Assembly (NCBI GenBank): GCA_949592205.1
Contig: CATIUR010000001.1
Coordinates: 333,132,250-333,196,249 of the forward strand
Direction: 5' to 3'
Length of the DNA stretch: 64,000 nucleotides
Source: Helichrysum umbraculigerum
Taxonomy: Eukaryota; Streptophyta; Magnoliopsida; Asterales; Asteraceae
Shown: piece after piece, positions 43,796 to 54,929 of the stretch
Layout: each line of letters starts with the position of its first letter
How positions within the stretch are numbered: position 1 is the first letter of the stretch
Position numbers and translations under genes: made by a program
Notes under the pieces: generated by a model
Told to the model about the DNA's origin: nothing
Seen by the model: the letters and a program-made list of their open reading frames with translations, nothing else
The model's database searches: none

Positions 43796-45511
43796 CTGTG
43801 GTGGCGTCTCAGCGGTCGGTCGGATTTTACTCCGTTCGTTGGTCCGGCCAACTAGGGCGAGCACCAGTGGGTGTTTTATATTTATAATGCGGGGATCCTA
43901 AGTTTTATACTACTTATAGACCTAAAAGGGCAGTAAGCGGTACGTATGACTTAGGTGTCGTTCTTCAAACTACAACGGGCATGGGATCTTAAGTGTATTA
44001 GTCATCTTTGGTAATTTAGTTGGGATTTTTAAAAAACTTTTGATAGGGGTTTTGGTTTTCCTAATTACTACTAAAATTAAAAACTAAATTAAGAGTGGGT
44101 TGAACGGAAAACGTAGAGAAATCAGGATAAGGAATGTGTTATTGTGACTACGACAATGTTATTTAACGAATAGCTATGAGGGATAGGGCTACTAGTTGTG
44201 ATGACTGATTCCAGTGGGATCGAGTTCTCGGAAACTTAACTGATATAAAGTATTGTGCCTACGGCCTTTCCTCGGCTTCCACGTATTTGTACTTCACCAG
44301 AGTTGGTTCCAACGCTATACCGGATACTTGGACATTTTACAGCTTTTCCATTATATCAATCAGGGTTCCATATTACTCTACTGGACGTTTACCTCTATAT
44401 CTCAATGAGCTATAACTACGATCCTATTAAGTACCTAACGTAGAGTTATCCGCAATTAGATACAAAATATGTCACATGGATAACAGTTATATAGTGTACT
44501 GTACACCGGAAGTTCTCCCAAATGTACATACTAATTCAACTGACAACTATCCTCGTTCCCAGGTCCCCAATCTGAGACATCAGAGACGTCCGTATCATGG
44601 CATGAATTGTTCAGTGAACAAGAACATGAACATGGATTAACCCGCGGAACCGGTTGGGAAAGTCTGTCTAACGATCAGTTGAATCGTTCATCATTAATAC
44701 TATAAATCATCACAGTTATTGCATGCATGTTAGTCTATCTGTATTGAATATAAATCATTCATGAAAACCTAATCATTCAATCAACGATAGTGAATATATC
44801 TAGCATACATCACCTAAGCAACAATCAAACAAGAACATGCAATTGAACGGTATGCTAGTATCATATCAGTTGACCTAAAGATTAAATCACGGATATCCCG
44901 GAAGTTGTCCCAAAGATATGCAACAAACAAGCATGAACATAATCTATCTCGACTCTTATGCTATGTGTCTCTCAGATGTGTTTCAATCAAGAGAACAGCA
45001 GCCATGTTGAGTTCATTGATCATCATACACAAAATAGTCAGAATTCCTACTTCTAGCAGTTGGCCAGGTTCTAGGGAGGAGGATTCAAACCACAGCATAA
45101 GTTGGATAGATAAATAGGCAGAGGTTCAGCTTATAAGTTCACAAACAGTGTATATTCATATAGGCAGAGTAACATCATGGTAATAAAATCATAACTGTTC
45201 TAACATTGCATACGTCACAGCAAACACAGATTTGTCTAGCCAAGCATAATTCTAGCATTCATTCCTAAGCATGCATAATAAGATAACATGGTTATAAGAA
45301 TAAATACGAGAGATTGTATTAAACCTGAATAGAAGAGTAATACAGACAAATCTTCACAAATCAGAAGTCTCTGAGTATCTCTGTACAAAAGCTAAATAAA
45401 ATTCCTATGCTAACTATGCCCTGCTAGCTTATTTTTTTAGAGAGAGAAATAAACTAGAGAGAGAGAGAAATGAGGTGTGAGAGGTGTGTTGAAATGGTAG
45501 AAATGAGGTTA

Positions 45512-45520
45512 GTATTTATA
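45512..45520 (-). promoter_or_regulatory. TATA box of element C LTR
   Basis: TATAAATAC on the minus strand, about 150 bp downstream of the palindrome cluster. Confidence 0.55.
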
Positions 45521-45599
45521 GGAGAAGAGGTGGAGGTGGTGTTCAAGCCTTAAAGCTCAAAATACAAGCATTAAAGCGCAATAGGGGGTAGCAAGCAAA

Positions 45600-45615
45600 G
45601 GGGGGGGGGGGGGGG
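45600..45615. repeat. G16 homopolymer in element C LTR
   Basis: Sixteen consecutive G on plus (C on the element strand), between the TATA box and the palindrome cluster. Not present in B's LTR at this place. Confidence 0.9.
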
Positions 45616-45662
45616 CTAGATGGCCCTAGGGTACCAACTACCAAGCACTAAGTAAAGGATGA

Positions 45663-45720
45663 TGGCCCCTAGAGGGCCATATACGGTACCTAGAGGGCCA
45701 TATACGGTCTCTAGGGGGTG
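45663..45720. repeat. GGCCATATACGG cluster in element C LTR
   Basis: Two copies of TAGAGGGCCATATACGGT in tandem with flanking CTAG-containing segments. Homologous to the CCGTATACGG cluster of B but with a changed arm. Confidence 0.8.
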
Positions 45721-46233
45721 GGGGGTGGTTGTTTCTACCATCGTTCGCTCCGTACGTTGCTTGTTTCGCCCGTATCTTTTTCGTTTTAAGCCCGATTTAC
45801 TTGATTCTTGTACCATTGGATTCGTTTTTCCATTACGATTCAAATGAAACTGATTTTTCCAGATTTGGATGTGTATAAATTTTGTGTGTTCCGGATGACG
45901 ATCGGTTAGCTTTTAGACTGCACATTTTCTCCGTCTTTTGCCCGTTTTGCTTGATTCTTTCACCTCCGGTTGTGTATTTTCCTATGGAATTATAAAATTT
46001 GATATAAGAATTGTTTCCATGAGAAAATCAAGAAGGGAAATTTTAAGGTGATTATATTTGCCTCGATTTGCGTGTAAATCGGATGTTTTTGGTGATTTTT
46101 GCAGTAACGCCTACAATTGGACTGCTTTGGTGATTTTAAGTAAATAATGGTCGTTTTAAGATGTGTTCACCAAATATAAGTCCAATAAGTGCGGAATAAT
46201 GTACGTAAAAACATGACTTTTTGCGTTACATCA

Positions 46234-48134
46234 AGTATCCCACACTTAGACGTTGCTTATCCTCAAGCAACACTCATCAAACATCCCTGAAAATATTTTT
46301 AGTCCGGTTTTGGGAGGTTTAATATTTCCAAAGGTCACCAATTCCTCATATGAGTAGGAGATCTCAGAAATATAAGGAAGGATAAGATGATCTTCTCAGA
46401 AACAAGTAATGACTTTCTTAGGCATACTTCCAACTCTCGGGTTTTGGAGTATACATGACTAGGCGATCTCACAGAAGGTGGTCACTCAATTCACTCAAAG
46501 TGTATCGGGTTTCCTATCAATCTAGCACAAAAGAAATCGCTCAGTAAGCCAGTCTTGCAGCACTCTTCGTCATAGGTTTGATCGAGAATCGGATCTCCAC
46601 CACTTAGGTGAGGACGGTGCTAATTATCCTAGGACATTCAGAGGGTTGTAATGTTTGGTGAGGGTTAAGGGGTATGGATAGGGGAAATTTTTGGTTTGTA
46701 AGGGTTTCGCTTATCTTAGGATTTCCAAGAATTATGAAAAACTTATTTGTAGAGTGGAGGTAATATCTACTCGTCTTCTATTGGATCTTTCTTTGAATGG
46801 TTGATACTTTGAAGCATTTACCTTTATTTTCTTTTCTTTTTTCTTTTCTTTCTTTTTCTGCTTTTTGTTTTCTTTTTCTTCGAGTCTTTCAGAAATCCTT
46901 TCTTTTATCTTGATCATTTCGAGTCTTTCCTTATGTGCTAATTTTCCCGCACCATAGTATTTTTGTCTCTCTCGTGTGCTAATTTTCCCACACCGTTATC
47001 GAGAGGTTTGATTTTTTTGTAGAACACGAACGAGTAGGATAATTGGATATTCTTCAAGATGTTTTTCATAACCTCAGAGATTCTAAGATAAGGTTTTGGA
47101 AATTTGGGAAAGTAGGTTTCAACATTTAAGGTTTGGAAGACATGAAAGGTTTAGGCTCAACAGGGTTTACTAAGCGGATCATCGATACTTAAAATGAGTA
47201 TCGGAATGGGTTTTGGGCTTGAAAGAGAAGGATAAAAAGGGGTTTATTCCTAAGGAATGTCAAGTTCATCTAATTGCACCTATACCGTGTACGGTACACA
47301 CCAATGTGGTCTCGAAATGTATGTCAGGAGCAAGTTTAAATTCAGAGATACATGCATCGGCATACACACAAGAAACGAATAAGTGAAGCATTAAAAATGA
47401 ATGCTTTATAGGCTCAAGATACCTCACTGCAAATTGGGTTTGTATGTGTCTGGTCATGCGATGCCCCTCTTAGATTATCATTCTTTGTTTAAGAAATTTC
47501 TACCTTAATTTCCTTAAATTTTGAAAAATCTTTTCTCATATTTTTGAAAAAGGTTTCTTTCGGGCATACCAAAACTCAAAAATTTAGAGTTAATCGCAAG
47601 ATTTAGCTCATCTTTTTAGTTTTATTGAAAAGATTTTGAAAAAATTTTGAAAAATTTTAGGGGACATTTTATGAGATGTACTATTTGGACATAAAAATCG
47701 TTACCCAATCTATACTATCATCCCACACTTAGAATAACATTGTCCCTAATGTTCTCCGGAGTTGAGATTTTACAAGTAAAATCCCACACTTAGAGTTTGA
47801 AGATGTAAGTAGATGTTTTCTTGGTGTTTGTTTTGGGCTGGAATCCCACACTTAGTGATAATTTAGGATGAGGCACAAATTATAAACACACAAACTAAAC
47901 AAAATATAGAATCATTAAAAATGGAGATAAAAAAGGTATCAATACTCCCCATTCTGTTTACTGGACAGGACTAGATTCGTGTAGAAGTGGTGTGCATGAT
48001 TTGCTGGATTTTGAGGACCACACTTATTTAAGATCGGCCATTCCACACAAAGCTAAGTTCTGCAGTAAAAAACACCACATCATGATATCTCTCAAAGTAA
48101 TAAACAAAAGTAAAGAGTTATAATACTAAATAAA
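46234..48134 (-). other. Element C 3' untranslated region
   Basis: Noncoding. The minus strand ends AAGTGTGGGATACT at the LTR as candidate polypurine tract. Also a pyrimidine-rich plus-strand tract at about 46823-46885, three CCCACACTTA motifs (about 47721-47850) and the hairpin AACATT-GTCCCT-AATGTT (47736-47753). Confidence 0.65.
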
Positions 48135-48799
48135 CTAAAAATCATCTAGTAAGTCATCACCCCGGACAGATGTGGGTGATGGAGTAGGCTCTTCCATCGT
48201 AGCCCAAAACTGCTCAACAGCAATGCCAGGGGCAGAGGCAGGAGGCGGGATAGGTACATCCAATATAGCCATCAACTGCTCAGTAAGTGAATGGCCAGTG
48301 GATGAGCTCCTTGGAGATGTGGTGGGGTCAGTGGCAGCAACAGGCGGAGCAGTGGTAGGTCCAGCAGAAGGGAAGAATGACATGGTGGGCGAGACTGTCC
48401 TGGGTCCAGACCAAGATGGAACGGACGGGCAGAAGGCCTCGGGAATCCCACATGCTCACAGAGGGCGGACATGACATCATGCTGAATAAAGAGCATCCGA
48501 AAGAGGGCCCATACTGCAGCAGGGTCAGCAAGAGTGATCCCGTACTCAAAAGTGGGTACAGGGGCTGACTGATGAATAGGTGATGGGGGTCCCTCAACGG
48601 GTGGCTCCTCATGAAAGATCAAGGCGTCAACTAAGTCCTCCTCCGGTATGGTGGGCATGGTCCTCCTCTGTCTGTGAGCTCTACGTCTCTGTCGGCGAGG
48701 AAGGTGGTCTCCCTTACTCTGATCTCCACGTCTGCGATGTCTGTGGCGCCTGGGTAGTCTCTCAATAACGTGCTCTCGTGCGTCACTGGAACTGTCCAT
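48135..48799 (-). pseudogene. Accessory 3' ORF of element C (conserved with B)
   Basis: ATG at 48797-48799 (MDSSSDARE), one base after a CAG preceded by a pyrimidine tract. Same layout as in B: Arg-rich basic region, longer here (RRHRHRRRGD then RRQRRRAHRQRR), TMPTIPEEDL, PSPIHQSAP, YGITLADPAA, WALFRML, then a frameshift near 48400. After it come SLTEQLMAILDV, MEEPTPSPTS and DDLLDDF. Conservation of both ends and the middle across two independent insertions supports a real protein family. Function unknown. Confidence 0.75.
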
Positions 48800-49096
48800 C
48801 CTGAAACAGACAAAAGTAAACAGGTAATACAAAATAATGATAAGTACAAATGCTCAGAGTACAGATGACATTTTATGATATGGTTATAAAGATTTTGTTT
48901 CATCAGAGTTCTGGCATTTGCATAATCAAAACTTATCTCTGATTTTGTGAAAATGTAGTTTGTAGTCTGATAAGTAGCAAACCTGTAATATTCTGTTAAC
49001 GATAAGCATACTAAATAAAAATAAACTAAGAAGTAAAAATGACAGGAAATAAAATAAAGATAATCTTGGGGTGCCTCCCAAGAGCGCTTGTTTTAC

Positions 49097-49114
49097 GAGT
49101 CTCTAGCTTGACTC
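49097..49114 (-). other. Conserved hairpin after pol (element C)
   Basis: GAGTC...GACTC, 18 bases overall, with the CGCTCTTGGGAGGC block next to it, as in B. Confidence 0.55.
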
Positions 49115-49134
49115 TTTGTACTTTTACCGAAGAC

Positions 49135-51088
49135 TCATGGAGGTTCAAAGATATAGACATCTTCCCTGATGGAAAAGTCTTCAATGTAATGCTTTAAGCG
49201 GTGACCGTTAACCTTAAAATTACCTTCTGGTGCCTCGAGTTCGACTGCACCATACGGAAATACCTTGGAGATCGTGAACGGTCCGCTCCACCTACTCTTG
49301 AATTTACCGGAGAATTTCTTGAATTGCGAATTGAAGAGCAGCACCTTGTATCCTGGTTTAAACCTAGAAGGTTTCAGTTTTGCATCATGGATCCTTTTAG
49401 TTCTTTCTTTGAAGCTCAGCGAACTGTCGTACGCTTGATCTCGTAATTCGGCTAACTCGTTCAACTGCATTCTCCGTCGCTCTCTCTAGCTGCTGAAATA
49501 TCCAAGTTGCATTGCTTTAGTGCCCAGTAGGCCCTATACTCCAACTCTATCGGAAGGTGACACGCCTTGCCGTAGACTAGCCGATACGGTGTGGTTCCTA
49601 ATGGTGTTTTGTAAGCAGTTCTGAATGCCCACAATGCGTCATCTAATTTTTCGGCCCACTTATGCCCATGACTTCCGACAGTTCATTCCAGAATCCTTTT
49701 CAAAGCTCGATTTGTAGCTTCGGCTTGCCCGTTTGTTTGGGGGTGATAAGCCGTCGAAGTCTTGTGGGTAACACCATACTGCTGCAGCACCCTCATGAAT
49801 TGAGTATTGCAGAAATAGGTGCCACGGTCACTGATTATAGCTTTTGGGGTTCCAATCGACTGAACAACTTTTTGAGGAACTGGGTTACTACTTTTGCATC
49901 ATTAGTCGGAAGAGCTTGAGCTTCGGCTCACCTGAAGACGTAGTCAACTGCAACTGAGATGTACTCTTTGCCGTTAGATTTAGGGAATGGTCCCATAAAG
50001 TCTAATCCCCAAATATCAAAGATCTTCACGGCCTGGATGCTGGTGAGTGGAATTTCATTCCGTGCCGAAATATTGCCTTGCCTTTGACAGATATCACAAC
50101 GCTTCACCAGGTTGCAAGCATCTCGAAATATGGTTGGCCAGTAAAATCCGGCATCGTAAACCTTTTGTGCAGTCATGTGGGTACCATGATATCCTCCAGT
50201 AGGTCTGTGGTGGCTTTGGTGTAAAATTTGGTCTGCCTCCTTTCCATCGACACATCTTCTAATAAGTTGATCTGGACATACCTTAAAGAGATAAGGATCA
50301 TTCCAGTAATAGTTCTTTACGTCTCGGAAGAATTTTCGTCTTTGAGAGGTTGGCATCCCTTTTGGCACTATGTTTCCTACCAGATAATTAGCGTAGTCAG
50401 CATACCAAGGGTTATGTGAGAATTGTGATCCTTGTTGGTATCCTTCGATAGTCATGAGTTGTTCTTTGGGAAACTGGTCTTGAATGTCTTTCTCGTGCAA
50501 CTTCCCCATAGATGGATTTTCCAATCGGCTAAGATGATCAGCCGTGATGTTTTCTGCTCCTTTCTTGTCTTTAATTTCGATATCAAATTCTTGTAGGAGT
50601 AGGTACCATCGTAGTAAGCGTGGCTTGGCGTCTTGCTTCTTGAAAAGGTATTTCAAAGCGGAGTGATCTGTATAGACTATAGTTTTGGACAAGATTAGAT
50701 AAGAACGAAATTTATCAAAAGCAAATACTACCGCAAGCAGCTCCTTCTCTGTAGTTGTGTAGTTTTCTTGAGCGTCCGTAAGCGTTTTGCTGGCGTAGTA
50801 AATTGGTTGAAAGTGTTTCTCCTTCCGCTGTCCCAGTACAGCCCCAACCGCGAAATCAATGGCGTCGCACATGATTTCAAATGTAAGACTCCAGTCTGGA
50901 GCAACCATGATCGGTGCATGTTCAAGCTGATCCTTCAGGTAGTTGAAAACTTGGAGACATTCATCTGTAAAGTCAAACGGAGTATCTTTTTCAAGAAGAT
51001 TAGTCATAGGTCGAGATATCTTAGAGAAATCCTTAATAAAACGACGGTAGAATCCGGTGTGACCTAGAAAACTTCGGATGGCTTTCAC
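49135..51088 (-). pseudogene. Element C RNase H and integrase (broken)
   Basis: Read leftwards: [15 protein letters not shown] connection, RNase H ([26 protein letters not shown]), then the integrase zinc region ([10 protein letters not shown]) and first core block [12 protein letters not shown] at 49928-49930 stands where B has TGG. From there to about 49475 the core is scrambled by frameshifts and stops, so the SDRG and NGQAE blocks are only recognisable piecewise. The C-terminal piece (49470 to 49135) is intact and ends YIFEPP. Confidence 0.88.
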
Positions 51089-52260
51089 AGAAGCAGGGGT
51101 GGAAGCTTTGAGATAGTTTCAACTTTTACTATGTCAACTTTGATTCCAGACTTTGATATTCGGTGTCCAAGAACTATGCCTTCTTTCACCATGAAGTGAC
51201 ATTTCTCCGAATTCATAACGAGGTTCGATTCTTCACATCGAGTAAGCATTATATCCAAGTTAGAAAGACAAGTGGTGAACGAATCTTCGAAGACGGAAAA
51301 ATCATCCATGAACACTTCCATGCATTGTTCAATCATGTTGTGGAGGATTGCTACCATGCATCTTTGAAAGGTCGCAGGTGCATTACACAAACCAAATGGC
51401 ATGCGTCGGTAAGCGAAGGTTCCATAGGGACAGGTGAATGTTGTCTTTTCTTGGTCCTTAGGATTGAGGGGTATCTGAAAATAGCCATAGAAACCATCGA
51501 GGAAACAGTAGAATTCGTTTCCAGATAATCTTTCGAGCATCTGATCAATGAACGGTAGAGGGAAGTGATCTTTATGTGTAGCTTCATTTAGTTTCCGATA
51601 GTCGATGCACACCCTCCAACCGGTGATGGTTCGTGTTGGAATCAACTCGTTGTCTTCGTACACCCTCCAACCGGTGATGGTTCGTGTTGGAATCAAGTCA
51701 TTGTCTTTGTTAGCGATGACCGTCATACCTCCTTTCTTCGGGACGACTTGAACTGGGCTAACCCATGGGGAATCTGAGATAGGGTAAATTAGACCAGCAT
51801 CCAGAAGCTTGATAACCTTCTTTTTGACCACGTCTTGAATCTTCGGGTTGACTCTCCTTTGCCTTTGAATGGATGGTCTGAAGTCGTTTTCCATTAAGAT
51901 CTTGTGCGTACAGTAGTTTGGGCTGATCCCTTGTATGTCAGAGATCTTCCACGTAATAGCTTTCTTATGTGACTTCAGAACCTGTATGAGTCGTGCTTTC
52001 TCTTCAGGCTTCAAATCTTTGGATATGATAACTGGTAAGTGCAAGGTTCCTTCGAGAAAAACATATTCAAGATTCGGGGGAAGTTCCTTAAGTTCCAATT
52101 CAGGTGGTTCTTCAGTAGACGGTTTCATCCTTGCAATATCGTCTCTTTTAAGCTCATCATACTTTGTCTGGTATTCTGATTCAACTACAGGTGATTCTGG
52201 AATGTTGGCTGATGCTATCTCAACCCATTCTGTATTGTTAGACAGCTCATCTTTTCTCAA
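51085..52260 (-). pseudogene. Element C reverse transcriptase with internal duplication
   Basis: Same frame as gag. Contains ISDIQGISPNYCTHKI, VVPKKGGMTV, CIDYRKLNEATHKDHFPL, PYGTFAYRRMPFGLCNAP and catalytic FMDDFSVF near 51290-51315. A 51-bp direct duplication (51609-51659 and 51660-51710) repeats NELIPTRTITGWRV in frame just before CIDYRKLN. Frame ends at about 51085 by frameshift. The duplication falls in the RT fingers region and would probably be harmful (inference). Confidence 0.9.
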
Positions 52261-52299
52261 CTCATATTTTACTTTTGAGGATTGAGAGGTTGCATTGTC

Positions 52300-54762
52300 T
52301 TAAGTGATTATAACATTATTGTCTTCAGTGAATGCAAACCTCTGGAATTGAGCTGAAGAAGACATGCTGATGGTGATTTCTGGATTCATGTTTTCACAAC
52401 CTTCAGATAGTTGCAAAGCAAGTGGTTTAAGCATTGACTCCATGTCTTTGAGAGTCTTCAGAATTTCTTCTTGTGAGAGAGATGGATCATTCACTTCAGG
52501 AGTAGGGTTCCTTCTTAAGAGAGTGACTGGAGTGCCAAGTCCAAGCGGAGCAGTCATGATGGACTTCTTGAGCTGTGGGCTGGAATTCTTTAAAGGTAAT
52601 GGCACTTCTCCAGATGCGGTGGAAGAATCCGAGATAGCCGAGCATAGTCCCGCACCTTCTTCACAGAGTTTCCTTGTTGTAATGATGGTATTGGGAAGGG
52701 GGTCAGTGCTGCTTACTGCGAGGATCTCTTCCAAGTGTTCTTCAATTATTTCCTGCATAGAATCTACAAGACCAAGATCTTCTCCCATAGGTTGTTTCAT
52801 TAGTTTATCAACATTGAAGGTGACCTCTTCAGTTCCAACTCGGAGTTTTAAAGATTTTTCATTAACGTCGATGAAGGCCTTGGCAGTGTTTATGAAAGGT
52901 CTGCCAAGGATGAGTGGAACTTGGGTGTCTTCTTCAATATCCATAACAACAAAATCAACCGGAAAGACGAATTTATCAACACGGACCATACTATCTTCAG
53001 CAATTCCACGGGGGAGTTTAACTGATCTATCTGCTAACTGGATGGTCATATGGGTTGGCAAAAGTTCGTTTAATCCTAGTTTCCTATAAAGCGAGAATGG
53101 CATGAGGTTTACACTAGCTCCTAGGTCAGCTAAGGCGTTACTTATTTGAACATCCTGAAGATAACAAGGAATAGTGAAACGGCCAGTATCTCCAAGCTTA
53201 GGGGGTAGTCCTTGTTGCATAATTAGAGAGCACTCTACATCTAAGGGTAAGTTAACTATATGTCTAAGTTTTTCTTTGTTGGATAAAAGTTCTTTAAAGA
53301 ATTTGGCACAACTAGGCATCTCAACTAAAGCATCTAATAATTTGACGTTTAAGTGTAGGCTTTTGAACATTTCCAGATATTTTCTAAATTGAGCTTCTTG
53401 TTTTTCTTTCTTAAGCCTACCAGGGAAAGGTATACGTATTGGTTTAGTGATTTCTGGGACTTTAGAAGATTGTGGCTCAGGAAAAGTGACAGGGGTGTCA
53501 ACCTGTACCGAGTCAGTGGGTAGAGAAGAACTAGAAGGTTCATCAGAAGGAATATCTATGGATTTCTCGTTCTTAGTCTCTTTTCCTCCTCTAGTGACCA
53601 CAAGCATGTCATCGTGCTCATAGGATGAGTGAAAGACAGAGTTGTAGATCGCTTCTTCCCTTTGCTTCTCCTCAATTTTTAAAAACAATCTTATAACATT
53701 ATCCTCCATGTTTTTCACCAAATCGTTTGAAATTCTAAGCAAACTATCAATTTGATTTTGGAAATCAACAATTCGTATGTTTGTATTATTTTGTTGAACC
53801 ATGAAGTTATTGAAAATCGTATTGTTTAGACGAGAAGTCATTTGGGTAGAAGTAGAGAGAACTAAATATTGAGAAACGGGTGGTGTAGTTAACCGCTGAA
53901 CGAATGGTTTAGAATGAAAGGTTTGGTCAGGGTTTCCACCGGCTGTATTAAGAATTTCTTCGTTGGCCCGGGGGTTTGGGAAGATCCTTTGAGGTTTCTT
54001 CTTTTGCATAAGTTTGGAAGATTCTTGCAAGTCCTTGACAACTTTGGAGATGGATTCGAGTTGAGTTTTCAAGGTGTTCAAGGCCTGATCGGACGTACTC
54101 ATTTCCTCTGAAGTGGATTCATCTGATTCCCAGTCATGATGATGCATCGTTATCGTCTCAATCAACTTCCACGCTTCGTCCGAAGTATGTAGCATGAAAT
54201 TTCCTGATGAAGCAGCGTCGAGGATTTGTTGGTGCTGACGATACAAACTATTGTAGAATGTACAGAACAGATTCGTTTCAGACAACTGACGGCTCTGACA
54301 TCTTTCGATCAGATTCTTAAATTGTTCCCAAGCAGAGCTTAATGATTCAGTAGTTCTTTGATAGAAATTGGCAATGTCGGTCTTAAGCTTGGTTTGTAGG
54401 GAATGAGGAAAGTACTTAGCTAGAAACTTAGTAGCCATCTCCTCCCATGTATGAATCGAATTGGGTTCGAAATCATAAAATCATGTTAAGGCTCAAGAAG
54501 ATAAAGAATAAGGAAACAGATGGAGTCGTATAAGGTCTTTATTGGTTCCTATTTGTTTGAAAGAGTCGGAAAGGTTGATGAACTTGTTAAGATGGGCGTT
54601 TGGATTTTCAACTGAAAGACCATGAAACTGACACTCAGATTTAATCATTTTAATGTAACGAGGCTTAATTTCAAGGGTTTCGTCCGTTGGTGCTACGATC
54701 GGTCCTCCTCGTCCCTCTAGCAGTAGCTTGATTAATGAGGCGAGAGTGATACGGTTCGTCAT
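52300..54762 (-). pseudogene. Element C gag and protease (broken)
   Basis: ATG at 54760-54762 (MTNRI, same start as B). Two stops near the gag core: TGA at 54493-54495 (CGA in B) and TGA at 54481-54483 (TGG in B). The frame then runs unbroken to TAA at 52300-52302. Gag blocks ECQFHGLSVENPNAHL and MATKFLAKYFP, a coiled-coil region, protease DLGASVNLMPFSLYRKLGL (about 53070-53130) and VPLILGRPF. The frame continues into RT after the last stop (B has GAA there). Confidence 0.9.
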
Positions 54763-54929
54763 AACTTGTTCGGAGGAAATTAGGGTTTTGGGAAGGAAAG
54801 CTATACTAATCTAAACTAAATTAACCTAAGGATAAAGCAGGTAACTTTCGGATGATGTTGATCTTCCAGAAGGATCGCTAAATAACTAAGATAACTAAAT
54901 ACCTAAAATCAGTCGTTGTAGTCCCCGGC
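54763..54929 (-). other. Element C leader and truncated primer site
   Basis: Aligns with B 23932-24111. The primer-binding site reads GCCGGGGACT on the minus strand and is cut at 54929/54930 by Tekay-2. Confidence 0.8.

Larger units (their letters stand above)
18143..43796 (-). mobile_element. Ty1/copia retrotransposon, host of elements B, E and C
   Basis: Minus-strand element spanning from its 3' LTR (18143-18892) to its primer-binding site (43783-43795). Removing B and E leaves about 6.6 kb with gag, protease, integrase, RT and RNase H in copia order (integrase before RT). The left flank is GAACT (18138-18142) in element D. The 5' LTR should lie right of 43796 but element C begins there, so it is presumably beyond the window. 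Lineage not assigned; the protease motif is LDTGCG rather than the commoner DSGA. Confidence 0.92.
43797..46233 (-). repeat. 3' LTR of element C, 2437 bp
   Basis: On the minus strand starts TGATGTAACGCAAAAAGTC and ends ...GACGCCACCACA. Contains the GGCCATATACGG cluster (45663-45720), a G16 run (45600-45615) and TATAAATAC (minus, 45512-45520). Clearly the same family as B's LTR, with considerable divergence. Confidence 0.9.
43797..54929 (-). mobile_element. Element C: Athila-type retrotransposon, left portion
   Basis: Minus-strand relative of B: 3' LTR 43797-46233, 3' UTR with accessory ORF, pol and gag up to 54762, leader, and half of its primer site at about 54920-54929. There Tekay-2 cuts it, so the 5' LTR lies beyond the window. 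Order and motifs match B throughout; C is the more degraded copy in the integrase core. Left flank ACCAC (43792-43796) is the expected target duplication. Confidence 0.92.

Noticed and set aside
52364..53089. 241-codon plus-strand ORF
   Set aside because: Antisense shadow of element C gag-protease, whose minus frame has the real motifs; the same shadow appears in B (25782-26345).
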